Shown: in pieces, positions 1-9,615 of the stretch
Layout: each line of letters begins with the position of its first letter
Numbering within the stretch: the first letter of the stretch is position 1
Origin: Micromonospora sp. WMMA1947
GTDB taxonomy: Bacteria; Actinomycetota; Actinomycetes; Mycobacteriales; Micromonosporaceae
Reading direction: 5' to 3'
DNA length: 64,000 nucleotides
NCBI RefSeq assembly: GCF_027497355.1
Contig: NZ_CP114909.1
Location: forward strand, 496,001 to 560,000
Notes under the pieces: model-generated
What the model was told of the DNA's origin: nothing
Database searches by the model: none
Seen by the model: only the letters and a program-made list of their open reading frames with translations
Translations under genes and position numbers: made by a program

Positions 1-1068
1 GTGACCCAGCGCGATGGCCCCGCCGCCGGGGTTGACGTGCTCGGCGTCCTCCGGCAGGCCCAGCTCGCGCAGCACCGCCACCGACTGCGCGGCGAACGCC
101 TCGTTCAGCTCGACCACGTCCACGTCGGCGAGCGAGAGGCCCGTCCGGTCGAGCAGCTTCCGGGTCGCCGGGACCGGGCCGATGCCCATGATCCGTGGTG
201 GTACGCCCGCCGACGCGGCGCCGCGTACCCGGGCCAGCGGGGTGAGGCCGTAGCGCTCGACGGCGGCCGCGGAGGCGACCAGCAGCGCGACGGCGCCGTC
301 GTTGACGCCGGAGGAGTTGCCGGCGGTGACGGTGCCGCCCTCGCGGAACGGGGTGGGCAGCGCGGCGAGCTTCTCCAGCGTCGTCTCGCGCGGGTGCTCG
401 TCGGCCTCGACCAGCTTGGTCTCCCGCTTGCCGGCGGGCACCGTCACCGGGACGATCTCCTCGGCCAGCCGGCCGTCGGCCTGTGCCTTGGCGGCCCGCT
501 GCTGCGACCGGTACGCGAAGGCGTCCTGCGCGGCCCGGTCCACGCCGAACTCGGCGGCGACGTTCTCCGCCGTCTCCGGCATCGAGTCGACGCCCCAGCC
601 CTTGCGCATCAGGCGGTTGACCAGCCGCCAGCCGATCGTGGTGTCGTACACCTCGGCGGTGCGGGCGAACGGCGTGGCCGCCTTCGGCATGACGAACGGC
701 GCACGGCTCATGCTCTCCACGCCGCCGGCCACCACCAGGTCGGCCTCCCCGGCGACGATCGCGCGGGCGGCGGAGGCGAGCGCGTCCAGCCCGGAGCCGC
801 AGAGCCGGTTGACGGTGCTGCCCGGCACCTCCTCCGGCAGGCCGCCGAGCAGCGCCGCCATCCGGGCCACGTTGCGGTTGTCCTCACCGGCCTGGTTGGC
901 GCAGCCCAGGATCACGTCGTCGGTGCGGGCCCAGTCGACCGACGGGTGGCGGGACACCAGCTCGCGGACGACGTGCGCGGCCAGGTCGTCGGGGCGGACC
1001 CCGGCCAGGGCGCCGGCGTACCGGCCGATCGGGGTACGGACTCCGGCAACGAGATAGGCCACTGTCAT
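1..1068 (-). CDS. Thiolase (acetyl-CoA acyltransferase), C-terminus cut by window edge
   Basis: This gene starts at an ATG and runs off the left edge, leaving 356 codons of a family usually about 390-400 residues. Thiolases form or cleave 3-ketoacyl-CoA using a catalytic cysteine. The motif NRLCGSG places the acyl-accepting cysteine near residue 90. The upstream stretch [17 protein letters not shown] closely resembles what I recall of 3-oxoadipyl-CoA thiolases (PcaF/PaaJ type), and the later NEAF and GGGAIALGH motifs supply active-site residues. The final catalytic cysteine lies outside the window. A GAAGGA ribosome binding site precedes the ATG. Fatty-acid beta-oxidation or acetyl-CoA acetyltransferase activity is an equally possible role, because no pathway neighbours are visible. 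Confidence 0.9.
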   Translation of the reverse strand, partial: MTVAYLVAGVRTPIGRYAGALAGVRPDDLAAHVVRELVSRHPSVDWARTDDVILGCANQAGEDNRNVARMAALLGGLPEEVPGSTVNRLCGSGLDALASAARAIVAGEADLVVAGGVESMSRAPFVMPKAATPFARTAEVYDTTIGWRLVNRLMRKGWGVDSMPETAENVAAEFGVDRAAQDAFAYRSQQRAAKAQADGRLAEEIVPVTVPAGKRETKLVEADEHPRETTLEKLAALPTPFREGGTVTAGNSSGVNDGAVALLVASAAAVERYGLTPLARVRGAASAGVPPRIMGIGPVPATRKLLDRTGLSLADVDVVELNEAFAAQSVAVLRELGLPEDAEHVNPGGGAIALGH

Positions 1069-1155
1069 CGCGCGTACGTCCTTCGGGGGGTGGGAAGGGG
1101 TCGGTCGGCGGGTCGCGGGAGTACCCGGCGCCAGGATATCCGTGACCCGAGCGGA

Positions 1156-1161
1156 TAGGTT
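1156..1161 (+). promoter_or_regulatory. -10 box of a likely leaderless promoter
   Basis: TAGGTT ends exactly 6 nt before the ATG of the glutathione transferase at 1168, and no Shine-Dalgarno sequence is present. This is the geometry expected if transcription starts at the start codon. No clear -35 element is visible. Confidence 0.5.
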
Positions 1162-1167
1162 TGCCGC

Positions 1168-2125
<958 letters not shown>

Positions 2126-2133
<8 letters not shown>

Positions 2134-2794
2134 GGACACCGGCCGCCGGATCGCCGCCGCGTTCGCCGCCGTCTGCCTGGCCGCAGGCGTGGCCGCGGTG
2201 ACCGTTGCGGTGGTCGCCGGTCCCGGTCCGGGCCCCGCCGGGTACGTGAGTGAGGCGGGCATCGCCGACAGCGGGTACGCCGGGGCGTACCGGATCGGGA
2301 TCTTCTCGGTGGCCGCGTCGCTGCTGCTGCTCGCCGGGGCGCTGCCGCCGGGGTTACGGGCGGCGGCCGGGCTGCTCGGCGTCGGCGCGGTGGCCACGGT
2401 GCTCTCCGGCGCGGTCACGTGCAGCGAGGGCTGCCCGCTGCCGCCGTTCGAGGCGCCCACGGTGGCCGACCTGGTGCACGGCGGGGCCAGCATCGCGGCG
2501 ACCGCCGTGGTGGTCCTCGCCATGCTGGCGCTGCTGTTCTCCCCGGAGGCGGACCTGGGGTTGCGGCGGATCGCCGCGGTCGGCGCGGCGCTGGCGTTAC
2601 CGGTGGCCGCCGTGGTCGCGCTGGCACTGCTGCTGGTCGGCCGCAGCCCGCTGCTCGGGCTGTCGGAGCGGGTGCTGCTGGTCGTGGTCGCCGCGTGGGG
2701 GCTGGCCACCGCCGGCTACCTGGCTGTAAGGAGCCTCACGACCGACGGTCCTTCCATTCCGGCGCAAGAAGGGAGTAACGTGTCGCGACGATGA
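2126..2794 (+). CDS. DUF998 family membrane protein
   Basis: A 222-residue integral membrane protein starting at a GTG that overlaps the end of the preceding GST gene by 8 nt. Hydrophobic segments lie near residues 10-32, 58-76, 78-97, 113-135, 147-170 and 180-200, giving about six membrane spans. The loop around residue 100 (VTCSEGCPLPP) contains a cysteine pair and is typical of DUF998 proteins, whose function is unknown. The last residues are charged and polar. The stop codon overlaps by ATGA the start of a 25-residue leader ORF, so this gene may be co-transcribed with the downstream symporter as well as with the GST. Confidence 0.75.
2776..2781 (+). promoter_or_regulatory. Possible -10 box for the leader peptide and symporter
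   Basis: TAACGT lies 9 nt before the ATG of the leader ORF at 2791, which would give a transcript with only a 2-3 nt leader. No convincing -35 element was seen. The alternative is read-through from the DUF998 gene, using the GAAGGGAG at about 2768-2775 as a distant ribosome binding site. Confidence 0.35.
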
Positions 2795-2868
2795 CCAATG
2801 TCTGGTGCCTCACCGAGCGCCTGTACGTCGATCTGCGACGGCAGGCCAGCGGCGTCTGTCCGGCGTAG
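2791..2868 (+). CDS. Putative leader peptide, cysteine-attenuator type, upstream of DAACS symporter
   Basis: A 25-codon ORF (ATG to TAG) whose product ends RLYVDLRRQASGVCPA. This matches the pattern I recall for short actinobacterial leader peptides (R-x-x-VDL-x-R-x-(A/S)-S-x-x-C near the C-terminus) found in front of sulfur and cysteine genes, where ribosome behaviour at Cys codons controls downstream expression. Cysteines are at residues 6 and 23. The ATG overlaps the DUF998 stop (ATGA) and a TAACGT box lies 9 nt upstream. The ORF ends 50 nt before the symporter start, and that start has no visible ribosome binding site, so control of its translation or elongation is plausible. No classical terminator hairpin is visible in the 50-nt gap. 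The function is inferred from pattern and position only. Confidence 0.6.
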   Translation: MTNVWCLTERLYVDLRRQASGVCPA

Positions 2869-2918
2869 CTCCACGCCCTGACGCCCGCCTTCCCTCTCCA
2901 GACCTTGGATCCGTCCTC

Positions 2919-4211
2919 ATGACTTCCGCCCTGCGCAGAATTCCCTTCTCCGTCCAGATCCTGCTCGGCCTCGTGCTCGGCGTGGCGCTCGGTTTCCTCG
3001 CCCGCGCCGCCGACCTCGCCTGGCTGACCAGCACGCTCGACACCGTCGGCGGCCTCTTCGTCCAGCTGCTCAAGCTCGCCGTGCCGCCGCTGGTCTTCAC
3101 CGCCATCGTGGTCAGCGTGGTCAGCCTGCGCGGCGTCGCCAACGCCGCCCGGCTCGCCGTCAAGACGCTGCTCTGGTTCGCCGTCACCGCGCTGATCGCG
3201 GTGAGCATCGGCATCGGCCTCGGCCTGCTCACCGACCCGGGCCGGGGCGTCAACCTGGACCCGGCCGGCGCCACCGCGCCGAAGACCACCGGCTCCTGGA
3301 TCGACTTCCTCACCGGCATCGTCCCGACCAACCCGGTCGGCGCGTTCGTCGAGGGCAACGTCCTGCAGATCGTCTTCCTCGCCCTGGTGGTGGGCGCCGC
3401 CGCGCTGCTCGTCGGCGACGCCGCCGAGCCGTTCGTGTCGCTCAACCGCTCGCTGCTCTCGATCGTGCAGAAGGCGCTCTGGTGGGTCATCCGGCTCGCC
3501 CCGATCGGCACGCTGGGCCTGATCGGCAACGCCGTCGCCTCGTACGGCTGGGACCTGCTCGCCCCGCTCGCGAAGTTCACCACCGCCGTCTACGTCGGCT
3601 GCGCGCTGGTGCTGTTCGTGGTCTACCCGGTGCTGCTGGCGGTGGCCGGCAAGCTCAACCCGCTGCGCTTCTTCGCCGGCGCCTGGCCCGCCATCGAGCT
3701 GGCGTTCGTCTCCCGCTCGTCGGTGGGCACCATGCCGGTGACCCAGCGCTCGGTCGAGCGCCTCGGCGTCCCCCGCGAGTACGCCTCGTTCGCGGTGCCG
3801 TTCGGCGCCACCACGAAGATGGACGGGTGCGCCGCCATCTACCCGGCGCTCGCCGCGATCTTCGTGGCGCAGGTGTTCGGCGTGAACCTGGGCGTCACCG
3901 ACTACCTGCTCATCGCGTTCGTCTCGGTGGTCGGCTCGGCCGCGACCGCCGGCCTGACCGGTGCGATCGTCATGCTCACGCTGACCCTGAGCACGCTGGG
4001 CCTGCCGCTGGCCGGTGCCGGCCTGCTGCTGGCGATCGATCCGATCCTGGACATGATCCGTACCGCCACGAACGTGGCCGGCCAGGCGGTGGTGCCGACC
4101 ATCGTGGCCGCCCGGGAGGGGACGCTCGACCGGGTCGCGTACGACTCGGCCGGCAAGCGCGACCTGATCGAGCCGGTCGAGACCGAGCGACTCGACCCCG
4201 TACCCGCCTGA
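2919..4211 (+). CDS. DAACS family cation:amino-acid/dicarboxylate symporter, cystine-transporter-like
   Basis: A 430-residue secondary transporter of the dicarboxylate/amino acid:cation symporter family, using an ion gradient to import amino acids or C4-dicarboxylates. Family landmarks are the N-terminal spans (IPFSVQILLGLVLGVALG), the reentrant-loop motif SRSSVGTMPVT, and FGATTKMDGCAAIYPAL at about residues 295-311. The GCA-x-IYPA part resembles TcyP-type cystine symporters more than glutamate carriers, as I recall those sequences. The ATG at 2919 begins the conserved sequence; the frame is open further upstream but the extension is not family-like. There is no good ribosome binding site. 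The leader ORF ending 50 nt upstream supports a cysteine or cystine role. A 13-bp hairpin follows the gene. Confidence 0.88.
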   Translation: MTSALRRIPFSVQILLGLVLGVALGFLARAADLAWLTSTLDTVGGLFVQLLKLAVPPLVFTAIVVSVVSLRGVANAARLAVKTLLWFAVTALIAVSIGIGLGLLTDPGRGVNLDPAGATAPKTTGSWIDFLTGIVPTNPVGAFVEGNVLQIVFLALVVGAAALLVGDAAEPFVSLNRSLLSIVQKALWWVIRLAPIGTLGLIGNAVASYGWDLLAPLAKFTTAVYVGCALVLFVVYPVLLAVAGKLNPLRFFAGAWPAIELAFVSRSSVGTMPVTQRSVERLGVPREYASFAVPFGATTKMDGCAAIYPALAAIFVAQVFGVNLGVTDYLLIAFVSVVGSAATAGLTGAIVMLTLTLSTLGLPLAGAGLLLAIDPILDMIRTATNVAGQAVVPTIVAAREGTLDRVAYDSAGKRDLIEPVETERLDPVPA

Positions 4212-4224
4212 TCCACACCCTTTT

Positions 4225-4256
4225 CGGGTGCGTCCCGCGAAACCGGGACGCACCCG
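4225..4256 (+). terminator. Intrinsic-type hairpin after the symporter
   Basis: A perfect 13-bp stem (arms 4225-4237 and 4244-4256, loop CGAAAC) starts 14 nt after the symporter stop. There is no T-run, as is common for actinobacterial terminators. Confidence 0.7.
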
Positions 4257-4282
4257 AAGTCATGACCGGAGGATCCTCGACA

Positions 4283-5350
4283 ATGAGCGCCCTGTTCACC
4301 CCGCTCGCCCTGCGCGGCGTCACGCTGCCCAACCGGATCGCGCTGGCGCCCATGTGCCAGTACAGCGCCGGGCCCGACGGCCTGCCCACCGACTGGCACC
4401 GCGTCCACCTCGGTTCCCGCGCGGTCGGCGGGGCCGGGCTCGTCATCACCGAGGCGACGGCTGTGGTGCCCGAGGGCCGGATCAGCCCGCAGGACACCGG
4501 GCTCTGGTCCGACGCGCACGTCGACGCGTGGCGGCCGATCACCGCGTTCGTCGCCGGTCAGGGCGCGGTGCCGGCGGTGCAGCTCGCGCACGCCGGGTTC
4601 AAGGCGTCCACGTACCGGCCGTGGGCACCGGCGCGCGGCGGCGTGCCGGACGCCGAGGGCGGCTGGACCCCGGTCGGCCCGGGCGACCAGCCGTTCGTGC
4701 CGGAGTACCGCACGCCCACCGCGCTGGACGAGGCGGGCATCGCCGCCGTGGTGGACGCCTTCGCCGGCGCCGCAAGGCGGGCGCTCGACGCCGGGTTCGC
4801 CGCCGTGGAGATCCACGCCGCGCACGGCTACCTGCTGCACGAGTTCCTGTCCCCGCTGACCAACCGGCGCACCGACGGCTGGGGCGGCGACCGGGCCGCC
4901 CGGATGCGGCTCACCCTGGAGGTGGCCCGCGCGGTACGCGCCGCCGTCGGCGAATCCGTGCCGGTGCTGACCCGGATCTCCGCCACCGACTGGACCGACG
5001 GCGGCTGGACCGTCGAGGACAGCGTGGTGCTCGCCGGAGAGCTGGCCGCCGCCGGCGTCGACCTGGTCGACACGTCCTCCGGTGGCGCGGCGGTCAAGGC
5101 GTCCATCCCGGTCGGACCCGGCTACCAGGTGCCGCTGGCCGCCCGGATCCGCCGCGACGCCGGGGTGCCGACCGGCGCGGTCGGCCTGATCGTCGAGCCC
5201 GAGCAGGCCGAGCAGATCGTGGCCGGCGGCGAGGCCGACCTGGTGCTGCTGGGCCGGGAACTGCTGCGCGACCCGTACTGGCCGCGCCGCGCCGCCGCCA
5301 AGCTGGGCGCCACCCCAACTTGGCCCGACCAGTACGCCCGGGCCTTCTGA
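4283..5350 (+). CDS. Old Yellow Enzyme family NADPH:flavin ene-reductase (YqjM-like)
   Basis: A 355-residue FMN-dependent TIM-barrel oxidoreductase of the YqjM/NamA class, which reduces activated C=C bonds of enones and related electrophiles. Visible features are LAPMCQYSA with the flavin-tuning cysteine at residue 25, the substrate-binding motif HAAHGYL (His 178, His 181, Tyr 183), and the C-terminal FMN-phosphate segment ending VLLGRELLRDPYWP. Length fits the family. The start ATG follows a GGAGGA ribosome binding site at about 4268-4273. It stands alone after the symporter terminator. A palindromic repeat follows the stop codon. The physiological substrate cannot be read from the sequence. 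Confidence 0.92.
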   Translation: MSALFTPLALRGVTLPNRIALAPMCQYSAGPDGLPTDWHRVHLGSRAVGGAGLVITEATAVVPEGRISPQDTGLWSDAHVDAWRPITAFVAGQGAVPAVQLAHAGFKASTYRPWAPARGGVPDAEGGWTPVGPGDQPFVPEYRTPTALDEAGIAAVVDAFAGAARRALDAGFAAVEIHAAHGYLLHEFLSPLTNRRTDGWGGDRAARMRLTLEVARAVRAAVGESVPVLTRISATDWTDGGWTVEDSVVLAGELAAAGVDLVDTSSGGAAVKASIPVGPGYQVPLAARIRRDAGVPTGAVGLIVEPEQAEQIVAGGEADLVLLGRELLRDPYWPRRAAAKLGATPTWPDQYARAF

Positions 5351-5361
5351 CCCTGCGCGTC

Positions 5362-5416
5362 GATCATGAAGTTGGCGGCGTTCTGCGTCCGATTTGTCGC
5401 CGCCAACTTCATGATC
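5362..5416. repeat. Perfect 19-bp inverted repeat between convergent genes
   Basis: The arms 5362-5380 and 5398-5416 are exact reverse complements, separated by a 17-nt loop, and begin and end with GATCATGAAG and its complement. The element sits between the convergent OYE gene and double ABC exporter and could act as a bidirectional terminator. It also looks like a dispersed, REP-like intergenic element; I see no second copy in the window. Confidence 0.8.
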
Positions 5417-5436
5417 AACGGGGTCGGGCCGGGTGG

Positions 5437-8400
5437 TCAGCCGGCCAGGTGGTTCCAGCGGGGTTCCAGGTCGGTCCAGGTGCCCTGGTCGGCCACCGTG
5501 CCGTCGATCAGCACGACCACTCGGTCGGCCCGTACCAGGGCGGCCCGCTTCGCGGTCGAGCCGACCACAGTCACCCCGTGCTCGCGCAGCGCCGCCCACA
5601 GCGCCAGCTCCGTGCTCACGTCCAGCGCCGACGACACGTCGTCGGCCACCAGCAGCTCGGTACGCGGTGCGAGCGCCCGGGCCAGCGCCAGCCGCTGGAG
5701 CTGACCGCCGGAGAGCCGGGTGCCCTTGTGCCCGATCAGCAGCCCGAGCCCGCCCCCGGCGGCGGCCAGGTCGTGTTCGAGCTGGGCGGTCGAGACCGCC
5801 CCGGCGGCGTCGACCTGGTGGCCGAGCGCGATGTTGTCGGCCACCGTGCCGGAGAGCACCCGGGGCAGCTGGCCGACGTACCCGACCTGGTTGGGGCGCA
5901 GGAACATCTCCGGCTCGGTGACCGGGTCGCCGTTCCAGCGCAGCTCGCCGACGTGGTGCACGATCCCGGCCAGCGCGCGCAGCAGCGACGACTTGCCGGA
6001 CCCGACCGGGCCGACGACCAGCACCAGCTGCCCGCGCTCGACCACCAGGTCGACGTCGCGGACGGCGAGCGTGCCGTCGGAGTGCAGCGCGCCGAAACCG
6101 GCAAGTTCCAGGCGGCGCAGCGGGTGCCGGGGCGGCGCCTCGGGCGCGGGCGCGGTGCCCGCGACCAGGTCCAGTCCGGGCACCGGCGCCGCGTACACGG
6201 CCTCACCGGTCATCGCCACCGTCCGCTTCGTCCACACGCGCGCCGACGGGTACTGCGAGACCAGTGACGCGGTGGTCCACGCGAACCAGCGGGCCGCGCC
6301 CAGCGTGGAGACGGCCACCAGCGCCGCACCGGCCGACAGCTCACCGGCCAGGTAGAGCGCCCACGCGCCGATCGGCAGCAGGCCGCTGGCGACCGACGGG
6401 GTGGACCGGGCCCACACCTGCATGGCGATCTCGCGTCGCTGCCGCTCGCTGCGGACCTCGTCCAGCCGGGCGAGGTGGCGCAGCACCGGGCGGGTGGCGC
6501 CGGCCAGCTTCACCGTCCGGGCGGCGGACAGCGCGGAGACCAGCGCGGTGGCGAAGGCGGCACGCGCCTTCACCGTGCCGGCGGCGGTGCGTTCCAGCCG
6601 CGGCCCGAACAGCGTCGCCGCCAGCCCGGAGACCACCATCGTGCCGACGAAGAAGAACGCCGGTACGAGACTGCCGGTCACCAGCGTCATGGCGACCACG
6701 ATGGTCAGCGAGATGAACTGGTCCATCAGGTTGTCGGCGAGGTGCACCACCCGGTCGGTGTCGCCGCCCTGCGCCACCACCTCGGCCGGGGTGTGCCCGC
6801 TGACCCGGCGCGCGCCGGTCTGCCCGTGCACCAGCCGGGCGCTGATCCGCAGCATCTGCCGGATCCACCACTGCGGGAACCACAGGTTCGTCAGGTACGG
6901 CAGCGGCAGCACCACGAGCAGCGCGGCCACGATGCCCAGCGCCGGCAGCCACGGGTCGCCGCCGCCGATCAGGTCGGCCCAGAGCCAGGGCAGCACCGCG
7001 CCGTCCATCCCGAGCACCGTCATCACGATGAACAGGCCGACCGAGAGCAGGCCGTACCGGGTGTCGTTGGTGCCCAGCCGGAAGATCTCCCGCATGGTCC
7101 GCGCGGGCGGCGTGGGCGGCGCGGGTGGCGGGTCGGTGCGCGGCGCGGCGGCCGGCCGGGTCGCGGGTGCGCTCGGCGTGGCCGGGGCGTCGTCCCAGGC
7201 GGGCGCGTCGAGCAGGTTCACGCCGCTGCCCCGGGCGCCCACTCCGGCGTACGCCCCGGCGTGGCTGGTGGCGAGCAGTTCGGCGAAGCGGGCCGACTCG
7301 CGCAGGGGGCCGGCCTCCAGTACCGCGCCGTCGGCCATCACCACCACCTCGTCGCAGCGGCGCACCGAGGAGAGCCGGTGCGCGATGACGATGCCGATCC
7401 GGTCGGTGAGCAGCCGTTCGGTGGCCTCGCGTACCCGGTTCTCGGTGACCGGGTCGAGCCGCGCGGTCGCCTCGTCGAGGATCACCACGTGCGGGTCCCG
7501 GACCAGGATGCGGGCGAACGCGACGAGCTGTTCCTGCCCGGCGGAGAGCACGTACCCGCCGTCGCCGAGCCGGGTGTGCACGCCGTCGGGCAGCTCGGCG
7601 ATCCAGCCGGCCAGGCCCAGCTCGGCCAGCGCGCGCTCGGCGGCGTCCAGCAGCTCCGGGTCGAACAGCGCCACGTTCTCGGCCAGCGTGCCGGCCAGGA
7701 TCTCGGTGCGCTGCGGCACCACGGCGATCCACCGGCGCAACTCCTCCACGTCCAGGTCGGCCAGGTCGGTGCCGCCGAGGAACACCGTCCCGCGCGGCAC
7801 GTCCACCGCCCGGGTGAGCACCTTCGCCAGCGTCGACTTGCCCGAGCCGGTACGCCCGACGAGCGCGTACGAGCGCCCGCGGACGAAGTCGAGGTGCACG
7901 TCGCGCAGCGCCGGTCCGCGGTCGTCCCCGCCGGCCGGGTAGCGGTAGGTGAGCCCGCGCACGGTCAGGTCGCCGTCGACCGGGGTGGCCCCGCCCTCCG
8001 GCTCCTGCGGTGACCCGGCGAGCAGTTGCACCCGGCCCCACGCGCCGAACGCCTGCTGCAGGTGCGGCACCCAGCGCGCGATCTGCTCGACGGTCGCGCC
8101 GAACGCGATCACCAGCAGCCAGATCGCGGTGAGCCGGGCGGCGTCCACCCGGCCGGTGGAGAGCGCCCACGCACCGCCCAGCACCACGCCCGCGACGCCG
8201 AGCCCGACCGCGCCCGCGGCGATGGCGGTGACCCGCGCGGAGAGCCGGAAGACCCGGACGCACCGGGCGATCACCTCGGCCGCGCGGCGGGCGTAGAGGC
8301 GGAGCACGTACGGCCGGGCGAGGCTGGTGCGTACGTCGTCCTGCCCGTGCACCGCCTCCTCCATCACCGCCGCGAGGTCGGACCACGCCTCCTCCTCGGC

Positions 8401-8922
8401 CATCCGGGCCGGGGCGATCCGGGCGGTCGGGCGGCGCAGCGTCACCACGAGCAGCGCGATGAGCAGGATCATGCCGACGCCCGCGGGCCACCAGACGATC
8501 AGCGCGCTCACCGTCGCGAGGACGCAGACCGCGAGGCCCTGCGCGAGCCGTACGCCGGTGTTCCGCATCTCGGCGGCGACCTGGTAGACGTCGTTGTCGA
8601 TCCGGTCGAGCAGTTCACCGACCGGCGTGGTCTCCAGGGTGGGCAGGTCCTGGCCGAGCGCGACGCGGCAGAGTCGCCGCCGCACGTCGGCCGACCAGTC
8701 GGCGGTGAGGCGGGCCATGATCAGGCCGATCAGCAGGTCGGTGACGACAGCGGCGACGAGCGCCACCGCGAGCGCGACGAACCAGCCGGACGAGCGGTGC
8801 ACCAGCACCGGCCCGGCCAGCGCGGAGGCGGCGGCCTGACCACCGGCGCCGAGCACGATCAGCAGCAGGACCGCCGCCATGCGCCGGGGCGCCGTGGCCC
8901 AGAGATCTCGGAGCAGCCGCAT
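5437..8922 (-). CDS. Double ABC exporter: two permease-ATPase halves in one polypeptide
   Basis: A 1161-residue protein with the layout TMD-NBD-TMD-NBD, a complete type IV ABC exporter in one chain. The first ATPase has Walker A GRTGSGKST at about 355-363, signature LSAGQEQ near 457, and Walker B VVILDEAT near 478. The second has GPVGSGKSS near 970, LSGGQLQR near 1068, and VADDVSSALD near 1090. In the second Walker B the catalytic glutamate is aspartate, and in the first signature a glycine is alanine. One composite ATP site would therefore be degenerate and one consensus, as in heterodimeric exporters. A Pro/Ala-rich linker near residue 600 joins the halves. The ATG at 8922 has a GGAGG ribosome binding site; an in-frame start 16 codons upstream lacks one. 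The substrate is unknown. The TetR gene lies directly upstream on the same strand. Confidence 0.9.
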   Translation of the reverse strand: MRLLRDLWATAPRRMAAVLLLIVLGAGGQAAASALAGPVLVHRSSGWFVALAVALVAAVVTDLLIGLIMARLTADWSADVRRRLCRVALGQDLPTLETTPVGELLDRIDNDVYQVAAEMRNTGVRLAQGLAVCVLATVSALIVWWPAGVGMILLIALLVVTLRRPTARIAPARMAEEEAWSDLAAVMEEAVHGQDDVRTSLARPYVLRLYARRAAEVIARCVRVFRLSARVTAIAAGAVGLGVAGVVLGGAWALSTGRVDAARLTAIWLLVIAFGATVEQIARWVPHLQQAFGAWGRVQLLAGSPQEPEGGATPVDGDLTVRGLTYRYPAGGDDRGPALRDVHLDFVRGRSYALVGRTGSGKSTLAKVLTRAVDVPRGTVFLGGTDLADLDVEELRRWIAVVPQRTEILAGTLAENVALFDPELLDAAERALAELGLAGWIAELPDGVHTRLGDGGYVLSAGQEQLVAFARILVRDPHVVILDEATARLDPVTENRVREATERLLTDRIGIVIAHRLSSVRRCDEVVVMADGAVLEAGPLRESARFAELLATSHAGAYAGVGARGSGVNLLDAPAWDDAPATPSAPATRPAAAPRTDPPPAPPTPPARTMREIFRLGTNDTRYGLLSVGLFIVMTVLGMDGAVLPWLWADLIGGGDPWLPALGIVAALLVVLPLPYLTNLWFPQWWIRQMLRISARLVHGQTGARRVSGHTPAEVVAQGGDTDRVVHLADNLMDQFISLTIVVAMTLVTGSLVPAFFFVGTMVVSGLAATLFGPRLERTAAGTVKARAAFATALVSALSAARTVKLAGATRPVLRHLARLDEVRSERQRREIAMQVWARSTPSVASGLLPIGAWALYLAGELSAGAALVAVSTLGAARWFAWTTASLVSQYPSARVWTKRTVAMTGEAVYAAPVPGLDLVAGTAPAPEAPPRHPLRRLELAGFGALHSDGTLAVRDVDLVVERGQLVLVVGPVGSGKSSLLRALAGIVHHVGELRWNGDPVTEPEMFLRPNQVGYVGQLPRVLSGTVADNIALGHQVDAAGAVSTAQLEHDLAAAGGGLGLLIGHKGTRLSGGQLQRLALARALAPRTELLVADDVSSALDVSTELALWAALREHGVTVVGSTAKRAALVRADRVVVLIDGTVADQGTWTDLEPRWNHLAG

Positions 8923-9011
8923 GGAAGGTCCTCCGGACTCGGATCGTGGGGGCGGTGACCTCACCCTCACCCGTCCGGCGGTCCGGAATCAACCGAATTA
9001 CCGACCGCTGG

Positions 9012-9605
9012 TCAGGTGCGGGCGACCCGCCGGACGATGCCGAGCAGCGACTCCTGCACCTCGTCGATCGGCCGCTCCGGCGAGAAGACCAGCCAGTCCA
9101 CCGCCACCACGAGCCCCACGCCGAACAGCGCCGAACTGGCGGTACGCACGTCCAGGTCGGCGGGGAGATCACCGCTGTCCACGCCGGCCCGCACGGTTTC
9201 GGCGATCACCGCGATGGCCTCGCCGCGCAGCAGCCGCAGCGTCTGCTGCCACTCCCTGTTGGTGCGCCACATCTCCGAGAGCAGGAGCTGGGCGAAGGCG
9301 CGGTAGCGGCGGATGTACTCCAGCTGGGCGCGGACCAGCGCGCCGAGCGCCTCCAGCGGCGGCAGCCCGTCGACGGCGGCCCGGAAGTCGGCGGTGAGCA
9401 GGCCGATGCCGTGCCGCAGCAGCTCCTCGAACAGGACCGTCTTGGACTGGAAGTTGTAGTAGACGGTCCCCTTCGCCACACCGGCCCGGGCCGCGATGTC
9501 GTCCACCGTGGTGGCCGAGAAGCCCTGCTCGGCGATGAGGTCCACCGCCGCCACGAAGAGGCGCTGGCGGGTGTCCTCGCGCCGGCGCGTCCGTCCGTCC
9601 GTCAC
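9012..9605 (-). CDS. TetR family transcriptional regulator
   Basis: A 197-residue repressor with an N-terminal helix-turn-helix (AVDLIAEQGFSATTVDDIAARAGVAKGTVYYNFQSK, given here only by its span, residues about 20-54) and a helical ligand-binding C-terminal domain. It is the last gene of a minus-strand series ABC ATPase, YhgE/Pip, TetR: its GTG start lies 10 nt after the YhgE stop. The perfect palindrome at 12498-12511 in front of the first gene is the likely operator, giving feedback repression of the whole operon. The start is GTG at 9605. The inducer is unknown. The double ABC exporter begins 90 nt downstream and could also be a target, but no second copy of the palindrome is seen there. 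Confidence 0.92.
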   Translation of the reverse strand: MTDGRTRRREDTRQRLFVAAVDLIAEQGFSATTVDDIAARAGVAKGTVYYNFQSKTVLFEELLRHGIGLLTADFRAAVDGLPPLEALGALVRAQLEYIRRYRAFAQLLLSEMWRTNREWQQTLRLLRGEAIAVIAETVRAGVDSGDLPADLDVRTASSALFGVGLVVAVDWLVFSPERPIDEVQESLLGIVRRVART

Positions 9606-9615
9606 CGGCTCATCC

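Noticed and set aside
1..1158. 385-codon plus-strand open frame at the window start
   Set aside because: The minus strand encodes a thiolase with its active-site motifs over the same bases.
2869..2918. Terminator or anti-Shine-Dalgarno hairpin between the leader ORF and the symporter
   Set aside because: The pyrimidine-rich CCTTCCCTCTCC pairs with the upstream GAAGG over only 5 bp; no stable alternative structure could be drawn by eye.
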